A stretch of DNA of 64,000 bases, from positions 186,001-250,000 of the forward strand of contig JANFOG010000004.1 of the NCBI GenBank assembly GCA_024336345.1, in the 5' to 3' direction. Below the pieces are notes generated by a model. That model ran no database searches and had not been told where the DNA came from. It saw only the letters and a program-made list of their open reading frames with translations. Made by a program: the position numbers and the translations under genes. Every line of letters begins with the position of its first letter. The stretch's first letter is position 1. The DNA comes from Mariannaea sp. PMI_226 (taxonomy: Eukaryota > Ascomycota > Sordariomycetes > Hypocreales > Nectriaceae). Positions 11,795 to 22,252 of this stretch are shown in pieces.

Positions 11795-12900
11795 TTTGTT
11801 TGACGAGTTAACTTTACTTCATGCTCGTACTGCAGCAAGTGACAAAGTGAAAATAATCATTACGAGCGCCGTTATGAATCTTTGGCTGAATGGGGCTTTA
11901 TCACTGAATATTGACTATTCGACTGACGCATAGGGACAAAATTAAACTCATTTGACTAAGGTAAATAGAAAACCTTCGAAGCGTCACCAACCAACGGTCG
12001 TGAGAAGAGGCTTGACGCCATTATTGCGACATCATCACAACTTGGGAACCGGATGACAGTTCCCTGTTCTGCAGCACGGTAATTAAACATGTAGGCTTGT
12101 GTTAATGACGACGTCGATCGTTTTCATGACGCATTTTATCGGTACTCGCGTCTACGCTGGGGTGCGTACCAGTAGACAGAGTCAATGAAGTTACCCACAG
12201 GAGTCCAGCTCTCTGTAAACTAGCTAAGATCCATCCATCGGTCTTGGATGGCTTGATTATCTTGTTGGTAATATAATGGCTTCCGACTTGGTCATTTTAC
12301 AGGCCTGGTACGCGTTGTATATACCCTTGATCGTGCATTGGTTATCGGGTCAGCTTCCGCATCATTCTTGAGAAACTGTCATGAACATTTGTGCTCACGA
12401 TATGAGTATGCAGAACTAACTTATCGCCATGAGTACCTCGCCATTGGTTTCGTATCCAGCATAGTTCTAGATGAGTAGATTTTCATGATTTGGCCAGATA
12501 CCTGATGGCACACGATCGACTGGATTGGGAAGGATTACATTTTATCGAGGAGTGGCTGGACCTTGCCATGTATTGTTTAATCCCCTGCATGTCTTCCAGC
12601 AAAAATCAAAATGATGAGTTTTATAAGCATTTTATTGCAGCATTTTGGTGCCCAAAATCTAACTTCTTACATGCGTCAAGCTTCTCCAAGCACAGAGAGC
12701 GCGATTGACATTACTGACAGTGCTGTGCATTCAACTCTGACATCATGGTAGCATCATCCAGGAAGCCAATCAGAAAATAGTACTCAAAATGTAACAGTAA
12801 CAACAGCTCATCCTGTTGTGTATAAAGGCTTGAGAAGATGCTGCGCTTTTGAACTATTCGCCTAAGATTGAGGTTTCTGAATCATCAAAGTGTACTGAAT
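11795..12900. promoter_or_regulatory. divergent promoter region between NmrA-like and PSD genes
   Basis: A 1.1-kb spacer separates two divergently transcribed genes, so it must carry both promoters. I see no gene here. The 72-codon frame at 12490-12708 resembles nothing known. Confidence 0.5.
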
Positions 12901-14223
12901 ATGTGGTTTATTGCGATTCTACACGCGATTGTTGATCGCCTGGCATCATGGCTCCATCCAGTAAGATACATGCGTTGGACAGCAACTAATATTGTCAGAG
13001 GATGACACTAACATCCCGTAGGATGCCCATTGGGGATGGACGTCCTGCGATCGCAAAGTCCGTTTCAATCCTTGGCCCCGGTGTGGTGCATGATCTAACC
13101 GCATGCTTAGACGGGTAATCTCCAACGGGAGCAGATGCCTCTGGGAAAGAAGCTCAAGCTCCTCTTCTTGTTCAACGCAGCAACTGAATGGGTCGATACG
13201 ACACACGCCATGCGTCTCTATATTCACAATAAGTCGGTTAACAAAGGTGAGTTGACATAAATTCACATCCCCTCGTCATGGAGTATGATCTTCTTTTGCC
13301 AACCCTGTGAAAGGCAGGAAAGAGGGCAAGCCGGCATCAAAGGATGAGATCAAAAGTTTCGTCGACTATTACAGTATCAACATGGATGATTTTGAACCTT
13401 CCAGCATGGAAGAATACCACACTTTTGAGGAATTCTTCACTCGTGCACACAAATCAGGGTCCAGGCCAATTCACAAACAAGAGGACTCGACCGTCGCGGT
13501 TGTCCCTGCTGACTCAAGACTCGTCGTCTACGACTCAGTTGCAGAGGCTAAGAAACTCTGGATCAAGGGCAATTACTTCAACATCACCAACCTGGTCATG
13601 GACACGCAGCTCGGCTCACGCTACAATGATGGGGCAATTGCTAGCTTTCGACTCTCGCCCCAGGATTATCACCGGTATCACGCTCCCGTTACAGGTAGTG
13701 TCAAACTGTTTCGGAGCGTTCCTGGTGACTATTACCAAGTCGATGCGATTGCGTTGAATAGTAAGGTAGATATCTTAACAAGAAATAGGAGAGAGTATCT
13801 GGTTATTGAGACTCCGGAGTTTGGAGACGTTTTATTTGTTGCAATTGGAGCGACAAACGTAGGGTCCGTCGTGTGAGTATCAAGCGGTGGGTGGAGGTAA
13901 ACTCGTGGTTCGATATGCTAACATTTGGGAATAGCATACACGAAAAGTTCCAAAAGATTGGCGCAGAAATCCGGAAGGGCGATGAGATAGGACACTTCCA
14001 GTTCGGCGGTTCCTCCATCGTTGTCGTGTTTGAGGAGGGGCTTGTTAAATTTGATGATGACCTCACTCGTCTCAGCCGGCGGCGTATTCAAGTGGCAGTG
14101 GAAGTTGGGATGAGTCTAGGTCAAGCTACAAAAGGGGTGACTGAGGAGAAGACACAAGAGAGAAAAGCCAGTCCCATTTCTACCTCGAGGTCGTATGCTG
14201 AGGTAGCAGATCAAGGCTTCTAA
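12901..14223 (+). CDS. phosphatidylserine decarboxylase (PSD-type, pyruvoyl enzyme)
   Basis: Five exons (12901-12960, 13022-13057, 13111-13246, 13314-13872, 13935-14223) give 359 aa. The enzyme converts phosphatidylserine to phosphatidylethanolamine. The conserved core runs from EEFFTRAHKSGSRPI through PADSRLVVY (catalytic Asp), DYHRYHAPV (His pair), GATNVGSV and the self-cleavage motif FGGSS at 287-291. Cleavage between Gly289 and Ser290 would create the pyruvoyl group. The motif is GGSS rather than the mitochondrial LGST. No C2 domain or clear mitochondrial presequence precedes the catalytic part, so this is a short form rather than canonical PSD1 or PSD2. The 5' exons are less certain: the second intron uses a weak GTCCGT donor. 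Confidence 0.87.
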
Positions 14224-14561
14224 AGTCGTGTCCATAACTGAGGACGGCAGCAACAGGAAAAAAATCTTGGCCAACCGAAGTAGCGACGAGTACACGTTAA
14301 GGATAGGATCAAGTCTTTCTCATGCGCAATGTATCATTCTCCAATAATCTAACCCAGCCAAGAATGCTCTCAAATTTGCTTCCATCCTTTACTTCCCCAA
14401 ATTAGGCCATAAGATCAAAGCCCGAGCCGGCACAATTTTTTTTGGAATATGAGCTTTTTATATATCCTGTTGATCAAATGGATTTCACTTATGACGAGCT
14501 CCATTCCTACCAAGTCGGCAGATTCTCCCCATGGCAAGTTTAGAAAACTCCCTACTGCTCC

Positions 14562-16194
14562 CTACTGAAACGTAAATAACTATTGCATTGGTCAGCATAT
14601 TTGTCTTTTTTTTTCTTAGGCTTATAGAGGGGGAGAAACCAGAAGCAAAACTAGGTTGCAGCTCCTTATTTACCTTATTCGCCGACACCCCAAATGAAAT
14701 CTCCGACGTATCCTCAACGCTTTGGGGATCATCTGCCAGTAGCTCCAAGTCGCCTGGATCCACCAGTGCCATGGTCATCTGCACTTGCAGCCAAGTATCT
14801 TGATCTAGACGTGCCTGTATTTCAAAGGGTTTATTCGGCTGAAGGATCAAGTTGATGATCATGACCTCACAGCGAGCGTCATACCGATCTGTAAGCTGAA
14901 CCCGCTGCTTGTAAACGTCCCACCTCACCCAGCGCAGAGGGGAGCTGCTCGTAGAGGCACTCCCGGCCCCTGTGCTTGATCTCGCCTCAGATAGGAGAAA
15001 ACTCCAGCAAGCGTCCCGGACTCTGTCACCTGGTTGGGATGACACGGGCAAGACGTCGAAACGCGATTCGATCCGGCCAGGTTGACCCACCCGGACCCGG
15101 CCCTCTGCCGGTGCCTTTCGGGAGGCGGGGGTGACGTCCGACGGAATGTGGAGGTGCATAGAGTACGGGGCAGTGGCTTTGTGATGGAGGGACTTGTCAC
15201 TGTAGTAAATATCGAGCCATCCAAAGACAGTGCGCCAGAAATCCAAGTTCAGACGCGAGCCCCTGTTTCCCTTGCCAATTGTAGCCTTACCATAGTTACT
15301 ATTTCCTCCAGGGAAGTGTCAGAAATGCAGCTTCAATACCAAGTCATAGAATAGGAAAGCAGGTGGGCTCGCCAGTGAAGGAAGGGGAACGTACTGAATT
15401 GCCACAACAGTCTCGACACCACGAAATCCAAGCCATACTGGCCCGCCGCTTATCCCTTCCTCGGTCTTGGCCTTGTATATCAGTTGATGAGTACCGGCCA
15501 ATACGCATTTCCCATCTGATCTCCGCGGCGGCCCCTTGCCTGGAGAATCCTGAACTACTGGCCTGTATCCACTGACATATAGGTTCCGGTCCTGAACCAT
15601 GTCTTTCTCTTCCTCACCTTTGGGTGCCGCATCCCCTCGAAGTGGCGGCGAAAGTCCCAGCATGAGGCTGAATCCGAACCCGCGCCGCGGATCCCTATGC
15701 CCTCCTGGCCTCCTCAATAGGATAATCCCGTAGTCGTATATGGCATTCATTTCGTCCGGCTCGTCAAAGTACCGCTTGTGGACGCGGGTCATCTCGGGGG
15801 TCACGGGGATCTCCCCAGTGGGTGTGATGATTCTGATGTTGCCACAGTAATGCTGCGGTGCATCAACAAGATTGTGTCCTGCCGTGAAGATGACGTCAAA
15901 TGTGTTAATTGGAATATTAACAAAAAAGCCATTGCCATGCTTGCCCTCTGTTGGGCGAAGAAGCAGTCGCAAGTGTCAGCCTTTGACCGGGACTACGAGA
16001 TGTTTCGTCTACTTACGTCCAAGCTTCTCAAATTCGAGCTTCACGATCCAGTCTTCCCACCGTCGCGGGGGTGTTTTGAGATCAATCCCATAACGGTCTG
16101 TCTTGGGCGGCCCATCACCCCGCTGAGTTTGATTGAAGTACTGGGAAGGGAGATTAAAGTCTTTCAAATCTATACCAAGAGAATCGAAGCTCAT
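14562..16194 (-). CDS. intracellular trypsin-like (S1-fold) serine peptidase with uncharacterised C-terminal domain
   Basis: Exons 16194-16017, 15947-15395 and 15262-14674, then a 109-nt intron (CTGAC branch, TTTCAG acceptor) after which the stop TAG comes at once. The model is 440 aa. The peptidase domain (about residues 60-245) has an intact triad: His84 in FTAGHN, Asp131 in IYDYGIILL and Ser226 in GISGGPVW. No signal peptide is visible, so it probably acts inside the cell, unlike secreted fungal trypsins. Residues 245-440, beginning around LDFWRTVFGWLDIYY, belong to no domain I recognise. If the last intron is retained, the frame continues to 14485 (502 aa). A second acceptor three bases on gives about 488 aa ending near 14415. 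The gene converges on the PSD gene; its substrate is unknown. Confidence 0.72.
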
Positions 16195-16696
16195 TTTGTG
16201 GAGGTATTGGTGTGTTTGGCGACGGGAAGTCCAATCAGTCTCGTAGATGTGCAAAAAAGTGAGTGAAACTTGAGGGAGGACAATGAGCAGAACCTGGGGA
16301 GCACCTCGACCTATTAATGGGTTTTTCAACCGAGGCGGGGGGTCTGCGCCTGTCCGCCTCGTTGCGAACCTGGCTTACATGCATTGCTGCCACCCGCCCG
16401 ACTTGGTTCCAATAGTTCCAATACACTATGGACTCATACCCAATTCTACCTACAGTGAGACAAGGGTAGGAAATTGAAAATATCAGTTGATGAGTCACTA
16501 GTCTTCACTGTTTTCCATTAATATAGGAGGGCTTAATGCTTAGAATAGAGGGTCTGATAACAATATCGCCCTATTTGCGGTCACTACTTCTGGTTCATCG
16601 GCATAAGGCCGAAAACCCTACAAGTATCTACATAGGATATCTATATAGAGTATCTACGTAGAATGTTTGTACTACTTCCTACTCGACTAAACCATT

Positions 16697-17717
16697 TCAG
16701 TACCAAATTCGAACCCTGTATGGTGTGGCCTCTACATAACGAGCTCCTCGCCAATAAACACGCCATCCGGCCTGCGCGTTGTCCGCAGGAATCAGCTTTC
16801 CGTTCCTCTCCACCTTTCCGAGACGGGTTTTCTCCTTGTCTCCGTTGACATTCCACAAGGAGCCAGCAGTGAGGAAGTAACTCTGGAAGAAGCCCGTGTC
16901 GGGGTTCTTGGCCACGCTGAAATTATCAATGGGCGTCTCAAACTTGGTGTTTGGAAGCAAATTCACTAAATTTTCCAAGCAAGGGGTTCGCCTCAAAGTC
17001 AGCCAGAAATTCCTCTTATAAAATAGTTTTAACTTTGTTAAAAATAGGAATAACTCACCTTGCCAGTCGTTTGTGGCGCTGTTCAGAACCAGGTACCGAA
17101 CACTGCTGTCCTTACTGGCATAGAACAAGTGCAGTTTGTCATCGATGACATCAAGACAGATGGGAGTACCAGTGACGGGATCCGCCTTCAGGGGACCGAG
17201 TTTCTTCCACTCGCCCTCTGCTACACTCATGACTCCTGCCAGACGGCCGGCGGTGTCTTGATAACAGACGACAATATCACCCTTAGGGCCAAAAGTAGCA
17301 CTCAGCTTACTCTGTGGATGGGCCGTAATATTCCATTTCTCTCCGAGTCCAGTCTTCTCCCACTCTTCAATCTCATCATTATAGGCATAGCACTGAACGG
17401 TGTGCGACTGGTCGATAAAGACAACTAGACGCTATCAGATATCGTGTTAGTTCCGGCCTCAGCGAGCTTCATAAAGAGGAGATGAGAGAAAGCCAACTTA
17501 CAATGTCCTGTGCGGCATCAAGCAAATAAGCGGCCGTAGTGTTTGCCTTGGCGTCTGAAGCAATCACCAGCTCACTTTTGGCACCGTCGCCAACCCAGAG
17601 CTTCTCGACGAGGTTGCTGTCGCTCACATTGAGTAGATAGATTCCTTCTTCATCAGCGTCTGGAGATCTTATCGATCCAGCAGCGACGAGGGTACGAGCA
17701 AGGTCCTGTACACTCAT
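16697..17717 (-). CDS. fungal fucose-specific lectin family protein
   Basis: Three exons (17717-17502, 17431-17059, 16965-16697) give 285 aa without a signal peptide. The repeated blade pattern includes RLVVFIDQSHTVQCY, LSATFGPKGDIVVCYQDTAG, KLHLFYASKDSSVRYLVLN and a C-terminal WRVYWRGARYVEATPYRVR. It matches the fungal fucose-specific lectin family (Aleuria AAL/Aspergillus FleA-type beta-propeller). True members bind fucosylated glycans between blades. Whether the sugar-binding Arg/Glu/Trp set is complete here cannot be judged by eye, so sugar binding is inferred. It lies on the same strand as the protease gene, with its stop about 500 bp upstream of the protease start, and diverges from the ankyrin-vWA gene. 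Confidence 0.78.
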
Positions 17718-18674
17718 GATTGAATTATTGATGAATTATTGTGAAAATATTTTTTGGTTTGTTGAAGTTATCTTCTGATAGTCAAGTTCGAAGGTATTGC
17801 CAGCAACATGTCAGGTCGCCTTTCTATACATAAACAATTGTCACCCACCAACTGACGCGGCTTTTATTTCGTGGCTGCCTGAGTCTACTGCGATAATACC
17901 CTATGCCATCCCTTCCCGCTTCAGCTGGCATCTGGATAGTCTGGCTGAATACACTTAACCTATCATATACGTGCGGGGTGATGATGGCGTTACGCATGTG
18001 GCCGACAACGGATAGTTCCGGATGTCTCTTTTCTAAGCCGCCGTGATGTGGTTTCGTTTGATAGGGTGTATGCCCTTTGTTTATTAATTATTCTACAAGA
18101 ATTACTTTGAAATGCTTCAACCGCACGGAGTCCAAAGAGGCATCCAATATATCCTTACCGAGATGCGAACCGTTCGCCAACCCTACTAAATGATTAGGTG
18201 CATGAGGTTTCAACCGTCCGGAGCTGCCGATTCTCCGCACGGCCCATGGTTTTTAGAAATGCCATATTGAAGAAATCGCATATGTTGACTGTCACTTGAG
18301 TTGATACCCAATGCTTGCGCATAAGCCGCATTGGCGCCTAAGGATATTCGAGTCTAGACCACCCTGACAGTGCGGCTGAACTCCCACAACAAGGCAACGA
18401 AGTGGATTGTTTTGGTGCGCCTTGAAGCATCAGGTAGCAAGCATGCAACGCACCGTCATATCCAATTGAGCGCTGAGAAACAGCACGGGGTCAACAGTGT
18501 TCCGGTCAAGGATTCGGCTTGGGATATCCGATGCGGCTCAAAATATGTCTTTTGTTTTCGAGGATAAGTTACCCAAGTCTTCGCGTTCAGATAGAATTGA
18601 ATTGACAATACCACCACATACTACTGCTTGTACACGATCGTTTCAGTGACTCTAAAAGCAATTCTTTTTTGACA
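17718..18674. promoter_or_regulatory. divergent promoter region between lectin and ankyrin-vWA genes
   Basis: A 957-bp spacer with no protein-like frame. It must carry the promoters of both flanking genes, which could therefore be co-regulated. Confidence 0.5.
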
Positions 18675-19347
18675 ATGTCTTTCTACAATGATGCCGCCAA
18701 GGGCATCCTCACTCAGCCAACCCTGGATGAGTACCGGAGAGCCTCCAATTTCGACATCAATGCCCCAAGTGCTGAGGCCGGAAATGGGACTCTTGGTCTT
18801 ACGGCTCTCGCTCTTGCCGCGAAGAATGGGCACATGGAGGTTGTCAGGCTGCTACTCGGCAGCAATGCTGACCCAGATGGCCTCTCGTCCCAGCACCGTA
18901 CCCCCTTGTGGATTGTAACCATGCGAGGGCGAGGCGACAACCGGGCTGAGATAGTCAGTCTTCTGCTGCAGTACCATGCCAAACCCGACTACTGTCATAA
19001 TGAGCTCCAAAATGGCTCTACGCCGTTGGTCAACGAGTTAAAACAGCTCAAGGACCCGGAGGTGGTCCGGCTTCTCGTCGACAAGAATGGCCGCACAGAA
19101 GCGGCTGTCAAGCTGGCTGCTGATCTGGCCGATCCTGAGATTGACGATGCGATGCTGTCTAATCAGCAGAGAAGCAAGTTTCGCAGCGCCATCATTGATC
19201 TTATCTCGGCACTGATTCTGTTCATCCTTGCTTGGGCCAACAGTCCTGCCATGGATGGGATCGCCAACAAAGTTTTCAAGAAGTTCCAGATCAGAGGCAA
19301 CAAGGATAGCAACACGGCCAAGAAGATTGCAGAGGTGAGCAGTGTTG

Positions 19348-19378
<31 letters not shown>

Positions 19379-20588
19379 CTTTCTTTTGTTAGATCTTATG
19401 ACAGTTTCCAGCTGTTTACATTTCATCACTTACTAACACGTCTCAGGAAGTTCCGGAGCCCAAGTCAAAGGAGGAGTTCAAGGAAAGCATCAACACCTTT
19501 GTCGAGAAGCATAGACTGCACAAGTTCTTCCCTGCAAATGACAGTCCTCTCCTGGAAACTCTTGTGTCCAAGGCTGTTGACCTTCAGAATGATGACACCT
19601 CGGTTCTTGGCCAGTCAACCAACACTGAAAATCTGGTCAAATTTGCGCTTTATCAGCCCATTATTTATTGCGGTATATTACTCCCTCAGAGCTTGCTGCT
19701 TGCTATATTTCATGTGTTTTTTTTGTTTTTTTTACATTGACTAACATTGTCGTGCAGATGACAGCGGGTCTATGCACCCAGATTATAACGAGCAAAAGGA
19801 GGACCGAATGGCTGATCAGGCCGACTTGGTTCGCCGGATTGCTTCTATCTGTACCCAGGTCGTCCCTGAGGACCATGGAGTGCATCTGAGATTCATCAAC
19901 CAGGAGCTCCCCCATGCGAACGATCTTCGCTTGGACCATATCCAAGACCTCATTCCCAAGATCCAGCCGTCCGGGCCGACAGAGATCGGAACTAATCTAC
20001 GCAACCGAATTCTAGAACCATTTTTGTACGGGAAAACAATGACGAGGCCTTTGTTTATTTCAATTATCACAGATGGCGTCCCGTCGGGGCCGCGAGGTTC
20101 TCCGGAGAAACGAAACACGCTTCGAGATGAAATCATCAGATGCCAAGACTACTTGCTCACCAATGGTCTTCCTACTCGCTGTAATTTGCTTCCCACCCTC
20201 TCTCTATTATTTTTTGTTACGTGATGTATCCGTACTAACCCATTTGAAAAGCCGTCGTTTTCCAACTTAGCCAGATCGGAAGCGACCCGAGCTCCAAGGC
20301 CTTCCTTGAGGGTTTGGCCAATGACCCCAGACTGGAAAATGTCTATGTCACTGCGCGTGAGTTTGATATTGACCTATTACTTTTGAAAACTAGATGCTGA
20401 TACAAAGCCACAGAACAACTGGACTCAAAGTTCCGTGAGCTCCGAGGAAATGAACGAGACCTTGAGGCCTGGGTATGAATGCCCCCCCGACTATTGGATT
20501 GATTGACGGATAGCTAACCACGCTTGTCTCTCTTGCATAGCTCTTCCAAACCCTTCTTACTCCTGTTCTCGATTCGCGCAGTGACTAG
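18675..20588 (+). CDS. ankyrin-repeat / von Willebrand factor A (vWA) fusion protein
   Basis: Six exons (18675-19334, 19447-19672, 19758-20180, 20252-20356, 20414-20472, 20541-20588) give 506 aa. Residues about 35-150 form two to three ankyrin repeats (GLTALALAAKNGHMEVVRLLL; HRTPLWIVTM...AEIVSLLLQYHAKPD; STPLVNELKQ...VVRLLVDKNG). A hydrophobic helix near residues 173-190 (AIIDLISALILFILAWA) could be membrane-inserting. The vWA domain starts at about residue 290 with the MIDAS motif DDSGSM (296-301), and GPTEIGTNL and IITDGVPSG supply the later metal-site positions. No enzymatic domain is present; it looks like a protein-interaction or scaffold/sensor protein. The first intron contains long T runs. 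Confidence 0.85.
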
Positions 20589-22252
20589 GTAGGCTTTCTA
20601 GCGGCATTACTGAGATGAAGAGGAGATTAAATTGTCGAGAATGTCAAGGAGGAATTGTCGTAGTTCAATGTGATGGAATCGAGGATAGTTTGTAATGTTG
20701 ATGGAGGAACATGGTATCAGATATTTGAGCACAGCTCAATATTTCACACATCATCTTCATCGCATGAAGAATTGCCGGGTGACGATAAAGAGACTGTTGG
20801 CATGTGCTCCTACTAGTGGGGGCCGTGCCATCAGTTTGCGCCGTATGGGCGAAGAAGTAGGAGAGCCACCTGAGTGTGATCTATGTAAGAAAAAAAAGAA
20901 TCAAATATACTTGCGAAATATAGAGGCAGAGGCCTCTCTCTCTCGCTCTGCAGTTGCCGGACATAACCAGCACTGAAATTCCCGAGTCCTCTGGGGAGCA
21001 CGTCATGCCGACATCGGAGTAAGCCTCAAGCCTGCACAAACAAACAAACAAACCACAGAAAACGAAGGGAAATTGCTCCAAAAGTCGTCAAGCGCCTCGG
21101 CGGTGATTCATAATTGTTCATGAGTGTCATGAGTGTCATGAGTGTATGTCAGTCTTCTCTGGTATCCAGGCTGTCAGGCCGCGACATATCACGATTGTTA
21201 ACCAGACCTCAAAAAGTCGTCTTGGAACGTCTGGGTGATGGTCTCCAGGACCACGCTGGCACTACCCCGGATCTACAATAAGATCAATGGAGTAGACTAA
21301 TCTGTGCCTATGGAGCAAAAAAAACCTACGCTCAACTAATCACTCCCCGCACCGACGACAGTTTGTCCCGTTTCAGCTACTCAGCAACGTTGACTTGTAG
21401 CGCCATAAATCTACTACCTACTAATGTAAACTGAATCTCCTCAACTACCCTGCACGCTGAGGAGGGAGCTTTACTGGTCACCCTCTCAGACGTGCTTGGG
21501 ATACAAGTAGACTCAAAGCCAACTCTACCAAAAATGCTCCTCACCTCGGTTACGTCTAATTATTCGGCTATGTCTCTTCTCCGCTTCCCCGGTTCTCGGC
21601 TGCAATGGCTGCTCCTCTACCAATCAGCTTTGAGGGAGTTGGCCACACCGCTCTCTGTCTTTCGCCACAAGGTGCAAGTCACTCAGCTGTTCATTCATTC
21701 ATTATACTTGGGGTCAGCCTAATGTTCGATGGAGGAATCGAGGGCAAAGGCTGTCGAGGATGGGAGGGGAGAGCGACAACCTCTCAATGATGAAAACAAT
21801 ATGATAAAGGCCAGGGTTGTGACCTTGTTCCAGACCTCCTAGAGAATTATGGGTGCTCTTTTTTTTTTTTTCTTCTTCGTTTCCTCTGCCATCCCTTGGA
21901 GTTTTCTTGCATGAGCGCAAGTTTTTGCGAATGTTTCCGCATGGGAGAGTGGGAGTGTGCGACCTTTCATAAGTCCGCTCCGAAGGATGATTGGTGCTGT
22001 TACCCCAAGTATACTTAAATTCCTACGATTCATGTCGCGTTGATCTGTACTTATTAAGATTCTCTCACATCTCAGCTTTTCGTCGAAATTCCATAGTCTC
22101 AACATACAACAAGATCAAAATCATCCTCAAGCTTCATGACGTTCCATCATCTCAATTTCTCTTCCATCTAATCCACGGACCCCCGGATTTTATTATTTAT
22201 TTGTTTTTTTTTTTTTCCTTTCTTCACCTCAAATCCGACATCGCTCAATCCC
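20589..22252. other. intergenic region with 9-bp tandem repeat
   Basis: About 1.7 kb upstream of the transcription-factor gene. I searched it for a zinc-cluster exon (CxxCRxxKxxC) and found none; a CDLCKKKK stretch at about 20877 lacks the remaining cysteines. Short frames are not recognisable. A T-rich tract lies just before the transcription-factor start. Confidence 0.45.
21119..21145. repeat. 9-bp tandem repeat, three perfect copies
   Basis: CATGAGTGT is repeated three times without mismatch in the spacer downstream of the ankyrin-vWA gene. Confidence 0.85.

Noticed and set aside
16685..16725. tRNA B-box-like GGGTTCGAATTTGG on the minus strand
   Set aside because: It encodes the conserved C-terminus of the lectin-family protein; no A box or cloverleaf upstream.
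20695..20976. CDLCKKKK stretch resembling the start of a zinc cluster
   Set aside because: The four remaining cysteines are missing and the frame does not splice to the downstream transcription-factor exon.
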